A stretch of 64,000 nucleotides of DNA from Desulfitobacterium_A sp034927245 (lineage in GTDB: Bacteria > Bacillota > Desulfitobacteriia > Desulfitobacteriales > Desulfitobacteriaceae), in NCBI RefSeq assembly GCF_034927245.1, contig NZ_JAYFQK010000051.1, positions 1 through 64,000 of the forward strand, given 5' to 3'. The position numbers and the translations under genes are program-made. The notes below the pieces were generated by a model that was not told where the DNA came from, searched no databases, and saw only the letters and a list, made by a program, of their open reading frames with translations. Below are positions 38,975-47,589 of the stretch, one piece after another; position 1 is the first letter of the stretch; every line of letters starts with the position of its first letter.

Positions 38975-41626
38975 TTATTTTTCCCTTGGGTTGTTAACTT
39001 TGGCCTGCGCCGCAGCCAGACGAGCTAATGGTACACGGAACGGGGAACATGAAACATAATCAAGGCCCAATAGGTGGCAGAACTCAATGGAAGACGGTTC
39101 GCCGCCATGTTCACCGCAGATTCCAAGCTCAATGCCCGGATTTGCTTCACGCCCAAGCTGAACAGCCATTTTCATGAGCTTCCCTACACCGCTGCGATCG
39201 ATTACGGCAAAGGGATTCTGCGCTAAAATCTTCTGATCAAGATAGGCGGGAAGGAATTTTCCTTCGGCATCATCACGCGAGAACCCTAATGTCGTTTGCG
39301 TAAGGTCATTCGTACCGAAGGAGAAGAAGTCGGCAACCTTTCCGATTTCGTCTGCCGTCAAAGCAGCCCGAGGTACTTCGATCATTGTTCCTACTTTATA
39401 GGCAAAGGTAACGCCTTGCTCTTTTATCACTGCTTCCGCCGTCTCTTCGGTTAGCTTGCGCAGCGATTCTAATTCTTTGACATGAATCACCAGCGGAATC
39501 ATGACTTCCGGATGGATTTCATAGCCTTCCTTAACCAGTCGAGCCGAAGCTTGGAAAATAGCCCGAGCTTGCATCGCATAAATTTCAGGGTATGTGACGC
39601 CTAAACGGCAGCCGCGATGTCCGAGCATCGGATTCAGTTCTTCAAGCGCACGAACCTTTCTTAAAAGAGCTTCCTTCTCATGGAGTTCTTTCGGATCTGC
39701 GCCTGTCAATTTAAGTTTGGTTACTTCAACAACTAGGTCTTCAAGATCGGGAAGGAATTCATGGAGCGGCGGATCAAGCAAACGGATAATAACAGGCAAA
39801 CCAGCCATCGCTTTGAGAATACCGTAGAAATCTTCCTCCTGCATCGGCAGTAGCTTCGCCAGAGCAGCTTCCCGCTCCTCGAGCGATTGTGAGAGAATCA
39901 TTTCTTGGACAATCGGAATCCGCGCGGGGTCCATAAACATATGTTCCGTACGGCATAGTCCAATCCCTTGAGCACCGAAATCCCGCGCTTTTTGCGCATC
40001 CTTCGGATTATCGGCGTTAGCTAAGACGCGAAGGCTACGAATTTCATCCGCCCAAACGAGCAATTGTTTAAATTCATCACTGAGTTCCGGATCAATCATC
40101 GGGACAGCACCCTTGATGACTCGTCCTGTAGCACCGTCAATAGAAAGAACGGTTCCCTCTGGATAAGCTACGCCATCAATCGTAACCGTATGCTCAGTAT
40201 AGTCAATCTTGAGGGCTTCACAACCACAGACCGCAGGTTTTCCCATATGACGGGCAACCACAGCTGCATGGCTTGTCATTCCTCCGCGGCTGGTCAGAAT
40301 TCCTTGAGAAGCAAGAATACCATGAATATCATCAGGCGTTGTTTCCGTACGCAATAAGATGACTTTTTCACCGTTATGACCCAGACGCTCTGCCTCGTTC
40401 GCATCAAAGACGATCTTTCCGGAGGCGGCTCCGGGCGAGGCCGGTAAGCCTTTGGCAAGAACCTCGAGCTTCGCGGTGGTATCCATACGACGATGCAAAA
40501 GTTGGTCGAGTTGACCGGGTTCAATCCGTACAACGGCTTCCTCTTTGGAAATTACCCCTTCACGGCAAAGCTCAACGGCCACACGAATCGCAGCCGGAGC
40601 CGTACGCTTACCGTTACGTGTTTGCAGGAAGTACAAACGACCCTTTTCAATCGTAAATTCGATATCCTGCATATCTCTGTAATGACCTTCTAAGCGTGAA
40701 GAAATCTCGACGAACTGGTCATAAATTGCTTTATTTTCTTGTTCAAGGGACTTAATCGGCTGCGGGGTACGAATTCCGGCAACGACGTCTTCACCTTGAG
40801 CATTCATTAAATATTCACCGTAGAGCGCTTTTTCTCCGGTGGATGGGCTCCGTGTAAAGGCAACCCCGGTACCGGAATCATTGCCCATGTTCCCGAAAAC
40901 CATGGACTGGACATTAACTGCTGTTCCGATATCATCGGGGATGCCGTTGATTTTCCGGTAAACAATAGCACGATCATTATTCCAAGAACGGAAGACTGCA
41001 AGAACAGCCTGTTCTAACTGCTTCATCGGCTCTTGAGGAAAAGGATTTCCGGTTTCTTTTTGAATCAATTTTTTATACGCTTCGACAACCCATTTTAAGC
41101 TGTCGGTTGAAAGCTCGGAATCATAAGTTACCCCTTGTTTGGACTTTGCTTCATCCAAAATCGTCTCAAAGTAATGATGCTCAATTTCGAGCACTACATT
41201 TCCGAACATTTGGATAAAACGGCGGTAGCTGTCATAGGCAAAACGGTCATTTTGGGTGGACTCAGCCAAACCTTGAACGGTTTGGTCGTTCAAGCCCAAA
41301 TTAAGAATGGTATCCATCATTCCCGGCATTGAAAATTTTGCTCCGGAACGAACCGAAACAAGCAGCGGATTCTTTTGATCCCCAAAGGTCTTCCCTGTAG
41401 CTTCTTCGATATTTTTTAAGGCGGGAGCAATTTGTTCCCAAAGTCCTGCGGGGAATTGACCCCCTGTCGTGTAATATTCATTGCAGGCTTCCGTCGTAAT
41501 TGTAAATCCCGGAGGAACAGGTAGACCAATATTGGTCATTTCCGCTAAATTTGCGCCTTTCCCCCCCAATAAATCACGCATTGAGGCTTTCCCTTCACGG
41601 AATAAGTAAACATATTTCTTAAACAT
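38975..41626 (-). CDS. ppdK: Pyruvate, phosphate dikinase
   Basis: Interconverts pyruvate, ATP and phosphate with PEP, AMP and pyrophosphate. 883 residues, full length. The nucleotide-binding domain begins GGKGANLAEMTNIGLPVPPGFTI and has SVRSGAKFSMPGMMDTILNLG. The mobile domain has the catalytic His in ILTSRGGMTSHAAVVARHMGKPAVCG, with the regulatory Thr two residues before His. The C-terminal TIM barrel has GIGLCRTEHMF, MLGHRGCRLG and FSFGTNDLTQTTLGFSRDDA. It overlaps ppsR, whose product switches it by phosphorylating that Thr, by eight bases. Confidence 0.97.
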   Translation of the reverse strand: MFKKYVYLFREGKASMRDLLGGKGANLAEMTNIGLPVPPGFTITTEACNEYYTTGGQFPAGLWEQIAPALKNIEEATGKTFGDQKNPLLVSVRSGAKFSMPGMMDTILNLGLNDQTVQGLAESTQNDRFAYDSYRRFIQMFGNVVLEIEHHYFETILDEAKSKQGVTYDSELSTDSLKWVVEAYKKLIQKETGNPFPQEPMKQLEQAVLAVFRSWNNDRAIVYRKINGIPDDIGTAVNVQSMVFGNMGNDSGTGVAFTRSPSTGEKALYGEYLMNAQGEDVVAGIRTPQPIKSLEQENKAIYDQFVEISSRLEGHYRDMQDIEFTIEKGRLYFLQTRNGKRTAPAAIRVAVELCREGVISKEEAVVRIEPGQLDQLLHRRMDTTAKLEVLAKGLPASPGAASGKIVFDANEAERLGHNGEKVILLRTETTPDDIHGILASQGILTSRGGMTSHAAVVARHMGKPAVCGCEALKIDYTEHTVTIDGVAYPEGTVLSIDGATGRVIKGAVPMIDPELSDEFKQLLVWADEIRSLRVLANADNPKDAQKARDFGAQGIGLCRTEHMFMDPARIPIVQEMILSQSLEEREAALAKLLPMQEEDFYGILKAMAGLPVIIRLLDPPLHEFLPDLEDLVVEVTKLKLTGADPKELHEKEALLRKVRALEELNPMLGHRGCRLGVTYPEIYAMQARAIFQASARLVKEGYEIHPEVMIPLVIHVKELESLRKLTEETAEAVIKEQGVTFAYKVGTMIEVPRAALTADEIGKVADFFSFGTNDLTQTTLGFSRDDAEGKFLPAYLDQKILAQNPFAVIDRSGVGKLMKMAVQLGREANPGIELGICGEHGGEPSSIEFCHLLGLDYVSCSPFRVPLARLAAAQAKVNNPREK

Positions 41627-42440
41627 GTCGCTCCCCCTTATACAAAATTTCTAATATGATGGCAGCTGTTTCTTCAACAGCTTTTCCTGTGGCATCGATA
41701 ATCGGACATCCTATTTTACGCATAATTCCGCGGGCATAATCCAATTCTTCCATGATGCGTTCCAAACTGGCATAATCAGCGGATGCTCCTAAGCCTAAAG
41801 TTTTCAAACGGGCTGTTCGAATCTCATTTAAGGAGTCGGGTCTTAAGGTTAAGCCGATGACTTTCTTGGGCGAGACCTCAAACAATTCCTGGGGTGGCGC
41901 AACCTCAGGGACGAGTGGTATATTGGCGGCCTTCATTCCCTTATGGGCTAAGTACATGCTCAACGGAGTTTTTGAGGTACGGGACACACCGATAAGAACA
42001 ACATCTGCAAATAGCACACCCCGAGGATCTTTACCGTCATCGTATTTAACAGCAAACTCGACCGCTTCAACTTTGCGGAAATAGCTTTCATCCAAACGAT
42101 GTGTAATATTAGGAATATTGCTGGGTTCTAAGCCTGTTTCCTCGGAGAGCAGCTTCATAAGCGGACCTAGAATATCCACTGTTCTCAGATTTTTTTCCTT
42201 AGCCTTCTCCTCAAGGTAATTGCGTAAATTAATCATAACCAAAGTATAGGCTAAAATCGCCTGATCTTGAACTGCTTCTTCTATAATATCGTCGATATGA
42301 GACTCATCACGCACATGAGGGACCAACCGAATCCGCGTCCGGACTCCGCTGAACTGCGCTGCCGAGGCTCTGCTCACAAATTCCGCTGTTTCTCCCAAAG
42401 CATCCGAGATAACATAAATCACTGGCATTTCTTTTGTCAC
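41619..42440 (-). CDS. ppsR: Pyruvate phosphate dikinase regulatory protein (kinase/phosphotransferase)
   Basis: A DUF299-family bifunctional protein that inactivates PPDK by ADP-dependent Thr phosphorylation and reactivates it by Pi-dependent dephosphorylation. The N-terminal IYVISDALGETAEFVSRASAAQF, the central MNLRNYLEEKAKEKN-like region (here MINLRNYLEE) and the P-loop GVSRTSKTPLSMYLAHKG are the family marks. 273 residues is standard. It lies between the CcpN-type repressor and ppdK in one tight operon. Confidence 0.95.
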   Translation of the reverse strand: MTKEMPVIYVISDALGETAEFVSRASAAQFSGVRTRIRLVPHVRDESHIDDIIEEAVQDQAILAYTLVMINLRNYLEEKAKEKNLRTVDILGPLMKLLSEETGLEPSNIPNITHRLDESYFRKVEAVEFAVKYDDGKDPRGVLFADVVLIGVSRTSKTPLSMYLAHKGMKAANIPLVPEVAPPQELFEVSPKKVIGLTLRPDSLNEIRTARLKTLGLGASADYASLERIMEELDYARGIMRKIGCPIIDATGKAVEETAAIILEILYKGERHV

Positions 42441-42455
42441 TCGTGCACCTCCACA

Positions 42456-43097
42456 CTATTGGCCCAATGTTCCTATTTGGACTAAAATCTTCGTCACATT
42501 TGTTTTGGTAAAACGTCCGACAACTTCGTATCGCTCATCCCCATGCTCATCGATAAATACGTCTACTACGGGTAAAGTATCCACTTGGTGCTGAACTATC
42601 TTCTTCGAAGCCTCCAGCACAGGTTCATCGGACGTTGTCATTATGATATTGGGCATTCGTGTCATGATTACACCCACCGGCACTTGCTGAAGGTCTGTTT
42701 TTCCTAAGGCCGCTTTTAACAAGTCTTTACGGGAGATCATACCCAAAAGCGCTTGATCTTCTGAGACCACAATAAGGCTTCCGACATTCTGAGTAAACAT
42801 GGTGACAATCGCATCATAGCTGCTCATATCCGCTCGAATCGCGGCCGGTATAGACTTAAAATCCCCTACACGCAGCTGACGTAATTTTACTAATACAGCG
42901 GAAGGTTCACGCTTATCCCGATAAAAGTAGCCGACCCTTGGACGAGCCTCCAAAACTCCTGCCATCGTTAGGATCGTTAAATCGGGTCGCAAGGTGGCTC
43001 GCGTCAAGTCCAACTTTGCTGCGATTTGTTCGCCCGTAATCGGACTCGAATCCTTTACTATTTCGACAATGCGCACTTGACGTTCCGACAATTCCAA
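42456..43097 (-). CDS. ccpN: CcpN-type HTH/CBS transcriptional repressor
   Basis: The N-terminal helix-turn-helix (LSERQVRIVEIVKDSSPITGEQIAAKLDLTRATLRPDLTILTMAGVLEARPRVGYFY) is followed by two CBS domains (SSYDAIVTMFTQNVGSLIVVSEDQALLGMISRKDLLKA and the later DEPVLEASKKIVQHQVDTLPVVD). In Bacillus CcpN (YqzB) represses gluconeogenic genes and lies directly before yqfL, the ppsR homologue, as here. It starts at TTG, with GAGGTG seven bases upstream. Likely senses ATP/ADP through the CBS pair. Confidence 0.9.
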   Translation of the reverse strand: MELSERQVRIVEIVKDSSPITGEQIAAKLDLTRATLRPDLTILTMAGVLEARPRVGYFYRDKREPSAVLVKLRQLRVGDFKSIPAAIRADMSSYDAIVTMFTQNVGSLIVVSEDQALLGMISRKDLLKAALGKTDLQQVPVGVIMTRMPNIIMTTSDEPVLEASKKIVQHQVDTLPVVDVFIDEHGDERYEVVGRFTKTNVTKILVQIGTLGQ

Positions 43098-43406
43098 CCC
43101 GCTTCACCTCATTCTTTATACTTTACTTCAATTCCTTGTTTCATTCGAAGGTGTGGTTACAAATATATGCTGAGCTTCAGTATAAATGTGACATACTAAT
43201 AAAAGATCAACACATAATTATTCCACACTATTTCAATATTTCCTGCAATACTTTGTTCAATATAAAAATATTTTTATGCGCAGTACAAACCTTTTATTCC
43301 GGTTATGATCTTTATTTTTATCTTAAATTATACTGTGATATAACCCCAGAGGCGGGGATATCATCACTATTATTAACTACTATCTTTAACCTTATGCAAA
43401 TTATAC
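43098..43406. other. AT-rich gap without a supported gene
   Basis: Between the divergent ccpN and XRE genes I see AT-rich sequence without a credible reading frame or RNA motif. The promoter of ccpN must lie at its left end but has no clear consensus. Confidence 0.4.
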
Positions 43407-43435
43407 TTTACATACGGCATATTATACTATATAAT
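43407..43435 (+). promoter_or_regulatory. Promoter of the XRE/membrane protein pair
   Basis: TTTACA (43407-43412), 17 bp, TATAAT (43430-43435), 23 bp before the TTG start. Confidence 0.65.
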
Positions 43436-43458
43436 TTGTAATTGAAGGGGGTAAGGGT

Positions 43459-43668
43459 TTGAAGAATCTTAAAATGAAATCAGCAAGGGCGATGTTGGAT
43501 ATTTCCCAAGAGCAGTTGGCAGAAGCAGTCGGTGTGACCCGACAGACGATCGGAATGATTGAAGCCGGTAAATTTAACCCATCATTAAAATTATGTATTG
43601 CGATATGTAAAACATTGAATAAAACACTGAATGATATTTTTTGGGAGGATGATGAATATGAAGGATGA
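43459..43668 (+). CDS. Small XRE-type DNA-binding regulator
   Basis: 69 residues consisting of a single helix-turn-helix (SARAMLDISQEQLAEAVGVTRQTIGMIEAGKFNPSLKLCIAICKTLNKTLNDIFWED), the YozG/YgzD-like type found ahead of membrane protein genes. It starts at TTG, with GAAGGGGG nearby. It overlaps the next gene by 11 nt. It probably represses the two-gene unit. Confidence 0.87.
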   Translation: MKNLKMKSARAMLDISQEQLAEAVGVTRQTIGMIEAGKFNPSLKLCIAICKTLNKTLNDIFWEDDEYEG

Positions 43669-44110
43669 ACGAATTGAACAAGCCAAAAATAAAATTGGGC
43701 GTGAACTGGCCGTTATTATTTTATATTGCGCTGCCCTATCTTTTTGTATAAAAGTATTGGTATTTCACATGGAACTCAGGGATTGTATCACAGAATATCT
43801 GATCTTGATCCTTTCCCCACTGTATCAATTAATAAGAATGCACATGATGAAAGTCAGTATTTATAGTAAGCAGGGCAATAAACAATCGCTAAAAAATCTG
43901 CTTAAAGTAATCATTGTCCTTGGGATGACTTCCGCATTATTAATCATTAACTCCGCTAAGGAATCGGCAGCGTATGACTGGCAAAAGTCTACAATATCCA
44001 TCACTGTGTTTTTCGTACTATTTGCAGTCGTTTATGGAGTGGCCAATAAGTTTAATCAGCACCGAGGTCATCTCTACGAAAAAGAATTTGATGACGATAA
44101 CGAAAATTGA
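43658..44110 (+). CDS. Membrane protein, probably DUF6773 family
   Basis: 150 residues from the ATG at 43658 (GGAGG ten bases upstream). There are four hydrophobic segments, near residues 14-34, 45-60, 82-102 and 115-138. The motif ECITEYLIL/LSPLYQLIRMHMMKVS-like stretch (here DCITEYLILILSPLYQLIRMHMMKVSI) recalls the DUF6773 proteins that follow small XRE genes in Firmicutes. The function of such pairs is unknown. A terminator-like hairpin at the start of the repeat element at 44123 ends the unit. Confidence 0.75.
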   Translation: MKDERIEQAKNKIGRELAVIILYCAALSFCIKVLVFHMELRDCITEYLILILSPLYQLIRMHMMKVSIYSKQGNKQSLKNLLKVIIVLGMTSALLIINSAKESAAYDWQKSTISITVFFVLFAVVYGVANKFNQHRGHLYEKEFDDDNEN

Positions 44111-44122
44111 GGGTAAAGAAAC

Positions 44123-44219
44123 GGGGCTGTCGCAAAACAGTCCCGTTTTCATGCGCCCATAATTATGGACTATTCCAAAAGACCCGAAACTACACGACCA
44201 TAGGTTTTGCGACAGCCCC
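44123..44219. repeat. 97-bp inverted-repeat element (MITE-like, short copy)
   Basis: GGGGCTGTCGCAAAAC (44123-44138) and GTTTTGCGACAGCCCC (44204-44219) are perfect 16-bp terminal inverted repeats. The interior shares TATGGTCGTGTAGTTTCG with the longer element at 13691-13894 in reverse orientation, and both have the AAAACGGGACTGTTTT end. The left end also makes a terminator hairpin for the upstream gene. There is no coding capacity. Confidence 0.75.
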
Positions 44220-44226
44220 ATTTTCA

Positions 44227-46299
44227 CTAAGCCAACGCACTTAAATCTCCCAGGCAGCCAAGCATTTCCACACATTCACTTAAGAGCGCCAGGCGGGCTT
44301 GTTTAAGTTTTTCATCTTCAACCATGATCATGACCGCTTCGAAAAGTTTTTCAATGAACGGGACAAGTTCCGAAGCAATCTGATAAGCCTGATCGTAATC
44401 CCCCATCATTACAAGATTGTCGAAGCGTTCTTTGCGAAGTGTTATCGCTTCGGCAAGCGCAATTTCAGCCGGATCCACTAAATCCTTGGTCTTCAAGGCT
44501 TGAGTTTCAGCCTTTTTGCTCAGGTTCAAGCAGCGAATAAAGGCTTGAACATACGGCGTAAATTCCGGAGTCTCCCGTTTTTCGGTAAGCGCCGAAACCC
44601 TTTTGGCGGTACGGGTCATGCTGTCACCGGCATTTGCCAGAACGGCATCGATCGCATCATAACGGAAGCCTTGTTCTTGGAGAACATAGCGTAAGCGCTG
44701 CAGGAAGAAATCTTGAAGCGCGGGGAGGATATCGGCTAAGGGTTCAAGTTTAACCCCTTGACGGTTAAAGCTTTCATAGGAAGCCGCAAAAAGCTTCTCC
44801 AAGGAAATATTCCAGTCTGCGTCAAGGAGAATTCCTACAACCCCTTGGGCTTGACGACGCAAGGCATACGGGTCTTGGGAGCCTGTCGGCTGCAGTCCAA
44901 TGCCAAACGATCCGACAATCGCATCGAGTTTGTCAGCGATACTGACCACCTGACCGGTTAATGATTGGGGAAGTGCATCTCCGGCAAAGCGAGGCTGATA
45001 ATGCTCTAAAATTCCGGTCGCAACCTCTTCAGGTTCACCGCTTAAGGTTGCATACTCTGCACCCATGATCCCTTGAAGCTCAGGGAAATCATAAACCATT
45101 TGAGTGACAAGATCGGCCTTCGCTAAAAGAGCTGTCCGATCGATCTGTGATTTTTTCTCTTCATTTTGATTCAGTTGTTCGGCAATGGTCTGTGCAAGTC
45201 CGCGAATCCGTTCAACACGCTGACCGACTGTTCCCAGCTTATCATGGTAGACAATTCTATCGAGTTTGCCGACCAAATCAGCCAAAGGCTGCTTCTGATC
45301 CTCGCGATAGTAGAAAGCCGCATCTTCCAAACGCGCTTTCAATACCTTTTCATTCCCTGCTTGAACCTTATCTAACGCATGCGTTCCGCCATTGCGAACG
45401 GTGATAAAATAGGGCAGCAGTTTGCCGTCTTGACTGCGAACAGGGAAATAACGCTGGTGATCCTTCATCGGGGTTGTAATCACAGCCTCAGGCAGTTTCA
45501 TATATTTATCGGCTACTCTGCCCATCAACGCGGTGGGATACTCTACGATATGCATTACTTCTTCGAGAAGCTCAGCGTCTTCATCGACTGTTCCGCCTGC
45601 CCCTTGAGCCAACTTTTGAATTTGATCCCAGATCACTTTTTCCCGTTCCTCCGGATCAACCATGACATAGACTTGGCGTAAATCTTCAACATAATTTGCC
45701 GGTTCCTTCAATTCAAGATCATGACCCAATGTCCGATGTCCCCGTGTTACTCGGCCGGAGGATAAACCGACGAATTCAAAAGGAATCACTTCTGTGCCAA
45801 AGAGCGCAACAATCCAACGTATCGGACGCGCAAACCGGAAATCGAGATCAGCCCAGCGCATCGGTTTGGGAAAATGCAATCCGTTAATAAGGTCTAAACA
45901 AAATTGAGCCAAGAGTTCTGCGGCCGGTTTTCCTGCTTCAAATTTGCGCGCATAAACATAGGGAACCCCATTCAAATCTTGAACAAAAAGGTCTTTGGGA
46001 TCTACGCCCTGTCCACGGGCAAATCCTTGAGCCGCTTTGGTTGGACTACCTTGTGCATCATAAGCCGCTTTTACCGCAGGTCCTTTCACTTCAGCCGATA
46101 AGTCGGTTTGTTTTTCGGCTAAACCGTTAATCAAAACCGCCATCCGGCGTGGCGTTGTATAGACCTTCAGCTCCGAGAAATCTAAGCGCAGTTCTTGGAG
46201 TTGTTTGCGGGCTTTCTCGTTAAGCTGCTGCAGCACCCCGGGTGCAAATTTAGCGGGGAGTTCTTCAGTTCCTATTTCTAACAAAAAATCCTTTGCCAT
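44227..46299 (-). CDS. glyS: Glycine--tRNA ligase beta subunit
   Basis: The large subunit of the bacterial alpha2beta2 GlyRS, which binds tRNA-Gly. It starts DFLLEIGTEELPAKF and shows VYTTPRRMAVLI, KGPAVKAAYD, FARPIRWIVALFG, PTALMGRV and PMKDHQRYFPV. The HD-like and DALR-type anticodon-binding regions lie in the C-terminal half. 690 residues is normal. It starts one base after the glyQ stop, forming the glyQS operon under the glycyl T-box. Confidence 0.97.
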   Translation of the reverse strand: MAKDFLLEIGTEELPAKFAPGVLQQLNEKARKQLQELRLDFSELKVYTTPRRMAVLINGLAEKQTDLSAEVKGPAVKAAYDAQGSPTKAAQGFARGQGVDPKDLFVQDLNGVPYVYARKFEAGKPAAELLAQFCLDLINGLHFPKPMRWADLDFRFARPIRWIVALFGTEVIPFEFVGLSSGRVTRGHRTLGHDLELKEPANYVEDLRQVYVMVDPEEREKVIWDQIQKLAQGAGGTVDEDAELLEEVMHIVEYPTALMGRVADKYMKLPEAVITTPMKDHQRYFPVRSQDGKLLPYFITVRNGGTHALDKVQAGNEKVLKARLEDAAFYYREDQKQPLADLVGKLDRIVYHDKLGTVGQRVERIRGLAQTIAEQLNQNEEKKSQIDRTALLAKADLVTQMVYDFPELQGIMGAEYATLSGEPEEVATGILEHYQPRFAGDALPQSLTGQVVSIADKLDAIVGSFGIGLQPTGSQDPYALRRQAQGVVGILLDADWNISLEKLFAASYESFNRQGVKLEPLADILPALQDFFLQRLRYVLQEQGFRYDAIDAVLANAGDSMTRTAKRVSALTEKRETPEFTPYVQAFIRCLNLSKKAETQALKTKDLVDPAEIALAEAITLRKERFDNLVMMGDYDQAYQIASELVPFIEKLFEAVMIMVEDEKLKQARLALLSECVEMLGCLGDLSALA

Positions 46300-46300
46300 C

Positions 46301-47191
46301 TTACTTTACCTCCTTGCCGGATTGATTTTTAAGAAGCGGAAAGCCCAGTTTTTCGCGCTGTTCAACATAGGCTTGAGCACAAAGCTTCGCTAAATTACGC
46401 ACCCTGGCAATATACGTTGTCCGTTCGGTAACGCTGATCGCCCCCCGCGCTTCAAGGAGGTTAAACGTATGAGAGCATTTAAGGACATAATCATAGGCCG
46501 GTAAAACTAAGCCTTTTTCCACGACGCGGATCGCCTCTTTTTCATACATATTAAACCAGGTTTGCAGTGATTCAACATCAGCGACTTCAAAATTGTAATG
46601 CGAATAGTCGATTTCATTCTGTAAAAAAATATCCCCATAGGTTACATCGCCGACATACTCGATATCAAAGACGCTTTCTTTATTCTGAATATAAGTGGCC
46701 AGTCTTTCCAAGCCATAGGTGATTTCGGCTGAAACCGGTTTGCAGTCAATTCCCCCGCATTGTTGAAAATACGTGAACTGAGTGACTTCCATACCGTCAA
46801 GCCAGACTTCCCAGCCCAGTCCCCAAGCACCCAGCGTCGGGGACTCCCAGTTGTCTTCCACAAAACGAATATCGTGTTCCCTGACATCAATGCCAAGACG
46901 TTCCAGACTTTGGAGATAAAGCTCCTGAACATTGTCCGGCGAGGGTTTTAAAATAACTTGGTATTGAAAATAATGCTGCAAACGGTTGGGATTCTCACCA
47001 TAGCGGCCATCGGTCGGACGTCGGGAAGGCTCAACATAAGCAACCTTCCACGGCTCCGGGCCGAGCGCTTTTAAAAATGTGTTCGGGTTAAAGGTTCCCG
47101 CTCCTTTTTCCATGTCATAAGGCTGAGCTAAAACGCAGCCTTGTTCTCCCCAAAATCGGTTCAGGGTCAAGATCATATCTTGAAATTTCAT
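46301..47191 (-). CDS. glyQ: Glycine--tRNA ligase alpha subunit
   Basis: The catalytic class II synthetase subunit. The sequence FQDMILTLNRFWGEQGCVLAQPYDMEKGAGT, motif 2 YVEPSRRPTDGRYGENPNRLQHYFQYQV and motif 3 near ISVTERTTYIARVRNLAK are all present. I start at the ATG at 47189-47191, which has AAGGAGG upstream; a longer frame would run 12 codons into the T-box leader and has no ribosome site. 296 residues matches the family. Confidence 0.97.
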   Translation of the reverse strand: MKFQDMILTLNRFWGEQGCVLAQPYDMEKGAGTFNPNTFLKALGPEPWKVAYVEPSRRPTDGRYGENPNRLQHYFQYQVILKPSPDNVQELYLQSLERLGIDVREHDIRFVEDNWESPTLGAWGLGWEVWLDGMEVTQFTYFQQCGGIDCKPVSAEITYGLERLATYIQNKESVFDIEYVGDVTYGDIFLQNEIDYSHYNFEVADVESLQTWFNMYEKEAIRVVEKGLVLPAYDYVLKCSHTFNLLEARGAISVTERTTYIARVRNLAKLCAQAYVEQREKLGFPLLKNQSGKEVK

Positions 47192-47218
47192 GAAGTTAAC
47201 CTCCTTATTAATACAAAT

Positions 47219-47425
47219 AACTCCCACCCCCGTAGCCTAAAGCTACAGGGACGAGAGTTTTTCCCGCGGTTCCACCCTGTTTGATCCTCAGACGTGAGAA
47301 TCCCCTTCGTTGAAAGTGCTCCGAGCTGCCCCAATTCGCTAAACCCGCCCAGCTTTCACCTTTCCTGGACTCTCTTAAGGGGATCGTCGAATTTTTTACT
47401 CATCTTAGCACTGAAAAGTCAATTT
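47219..47425 (-). promoter_or_regulatory. Glycyl T-box leader of glyQS
   Basis: On the minus strand the leader contains the T-box core AGGGTGGAACCGCGG (complement of 47264-47278). An upstream long stem region follows the promoter. A final hairpin, AACTCTCGTCCCTGTAGC with GCTACGGGGGTGGGAGTT, around 47219-47255 acts as terminator. Uncharged tRNA-Gly should stabilise the antiterminator and raise glyQS expression. The Gly specifier is assumed from the gene it controls. Confidence 0.92.
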
Positions 47426-47431
47426 GAATCT

Positions 47432-47460
47432 ATTATATTCCGGTAATTTTCCTATGTCAA
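47432..47460 (-). promoter_or_regulatory. glyQS promoter
   Basis: On the minus strand a perfect TTGACA (47455-47460), 17 bp, and a perfect TATAAT (47432-47437) precede the T-box leader. Confidence 0.85.
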
Positions 47461-47522
47461 ATATCCCGACTCAGGTAACTCAAAGATGGGGAAAATAGGG
47501 AGGCCAGCTAAATGTAGATTTG

Positions 47523-47531
47523 TGTTATAAT
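47523..47531 (+). promoter_or_regulatory. Extended -10 promoter of brnQ
   Basis: TGTTATAAT, an extended -10 element with a perfect TATAAT at 47526-47531. No -35 consensus is seen. Confidence 0.45.
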
Positions 47532-47589
47532 GATATTCATGTACTTTTAAGCTGTTATAAACTATGTACTTTAGGAGGCCGTATCTTTA

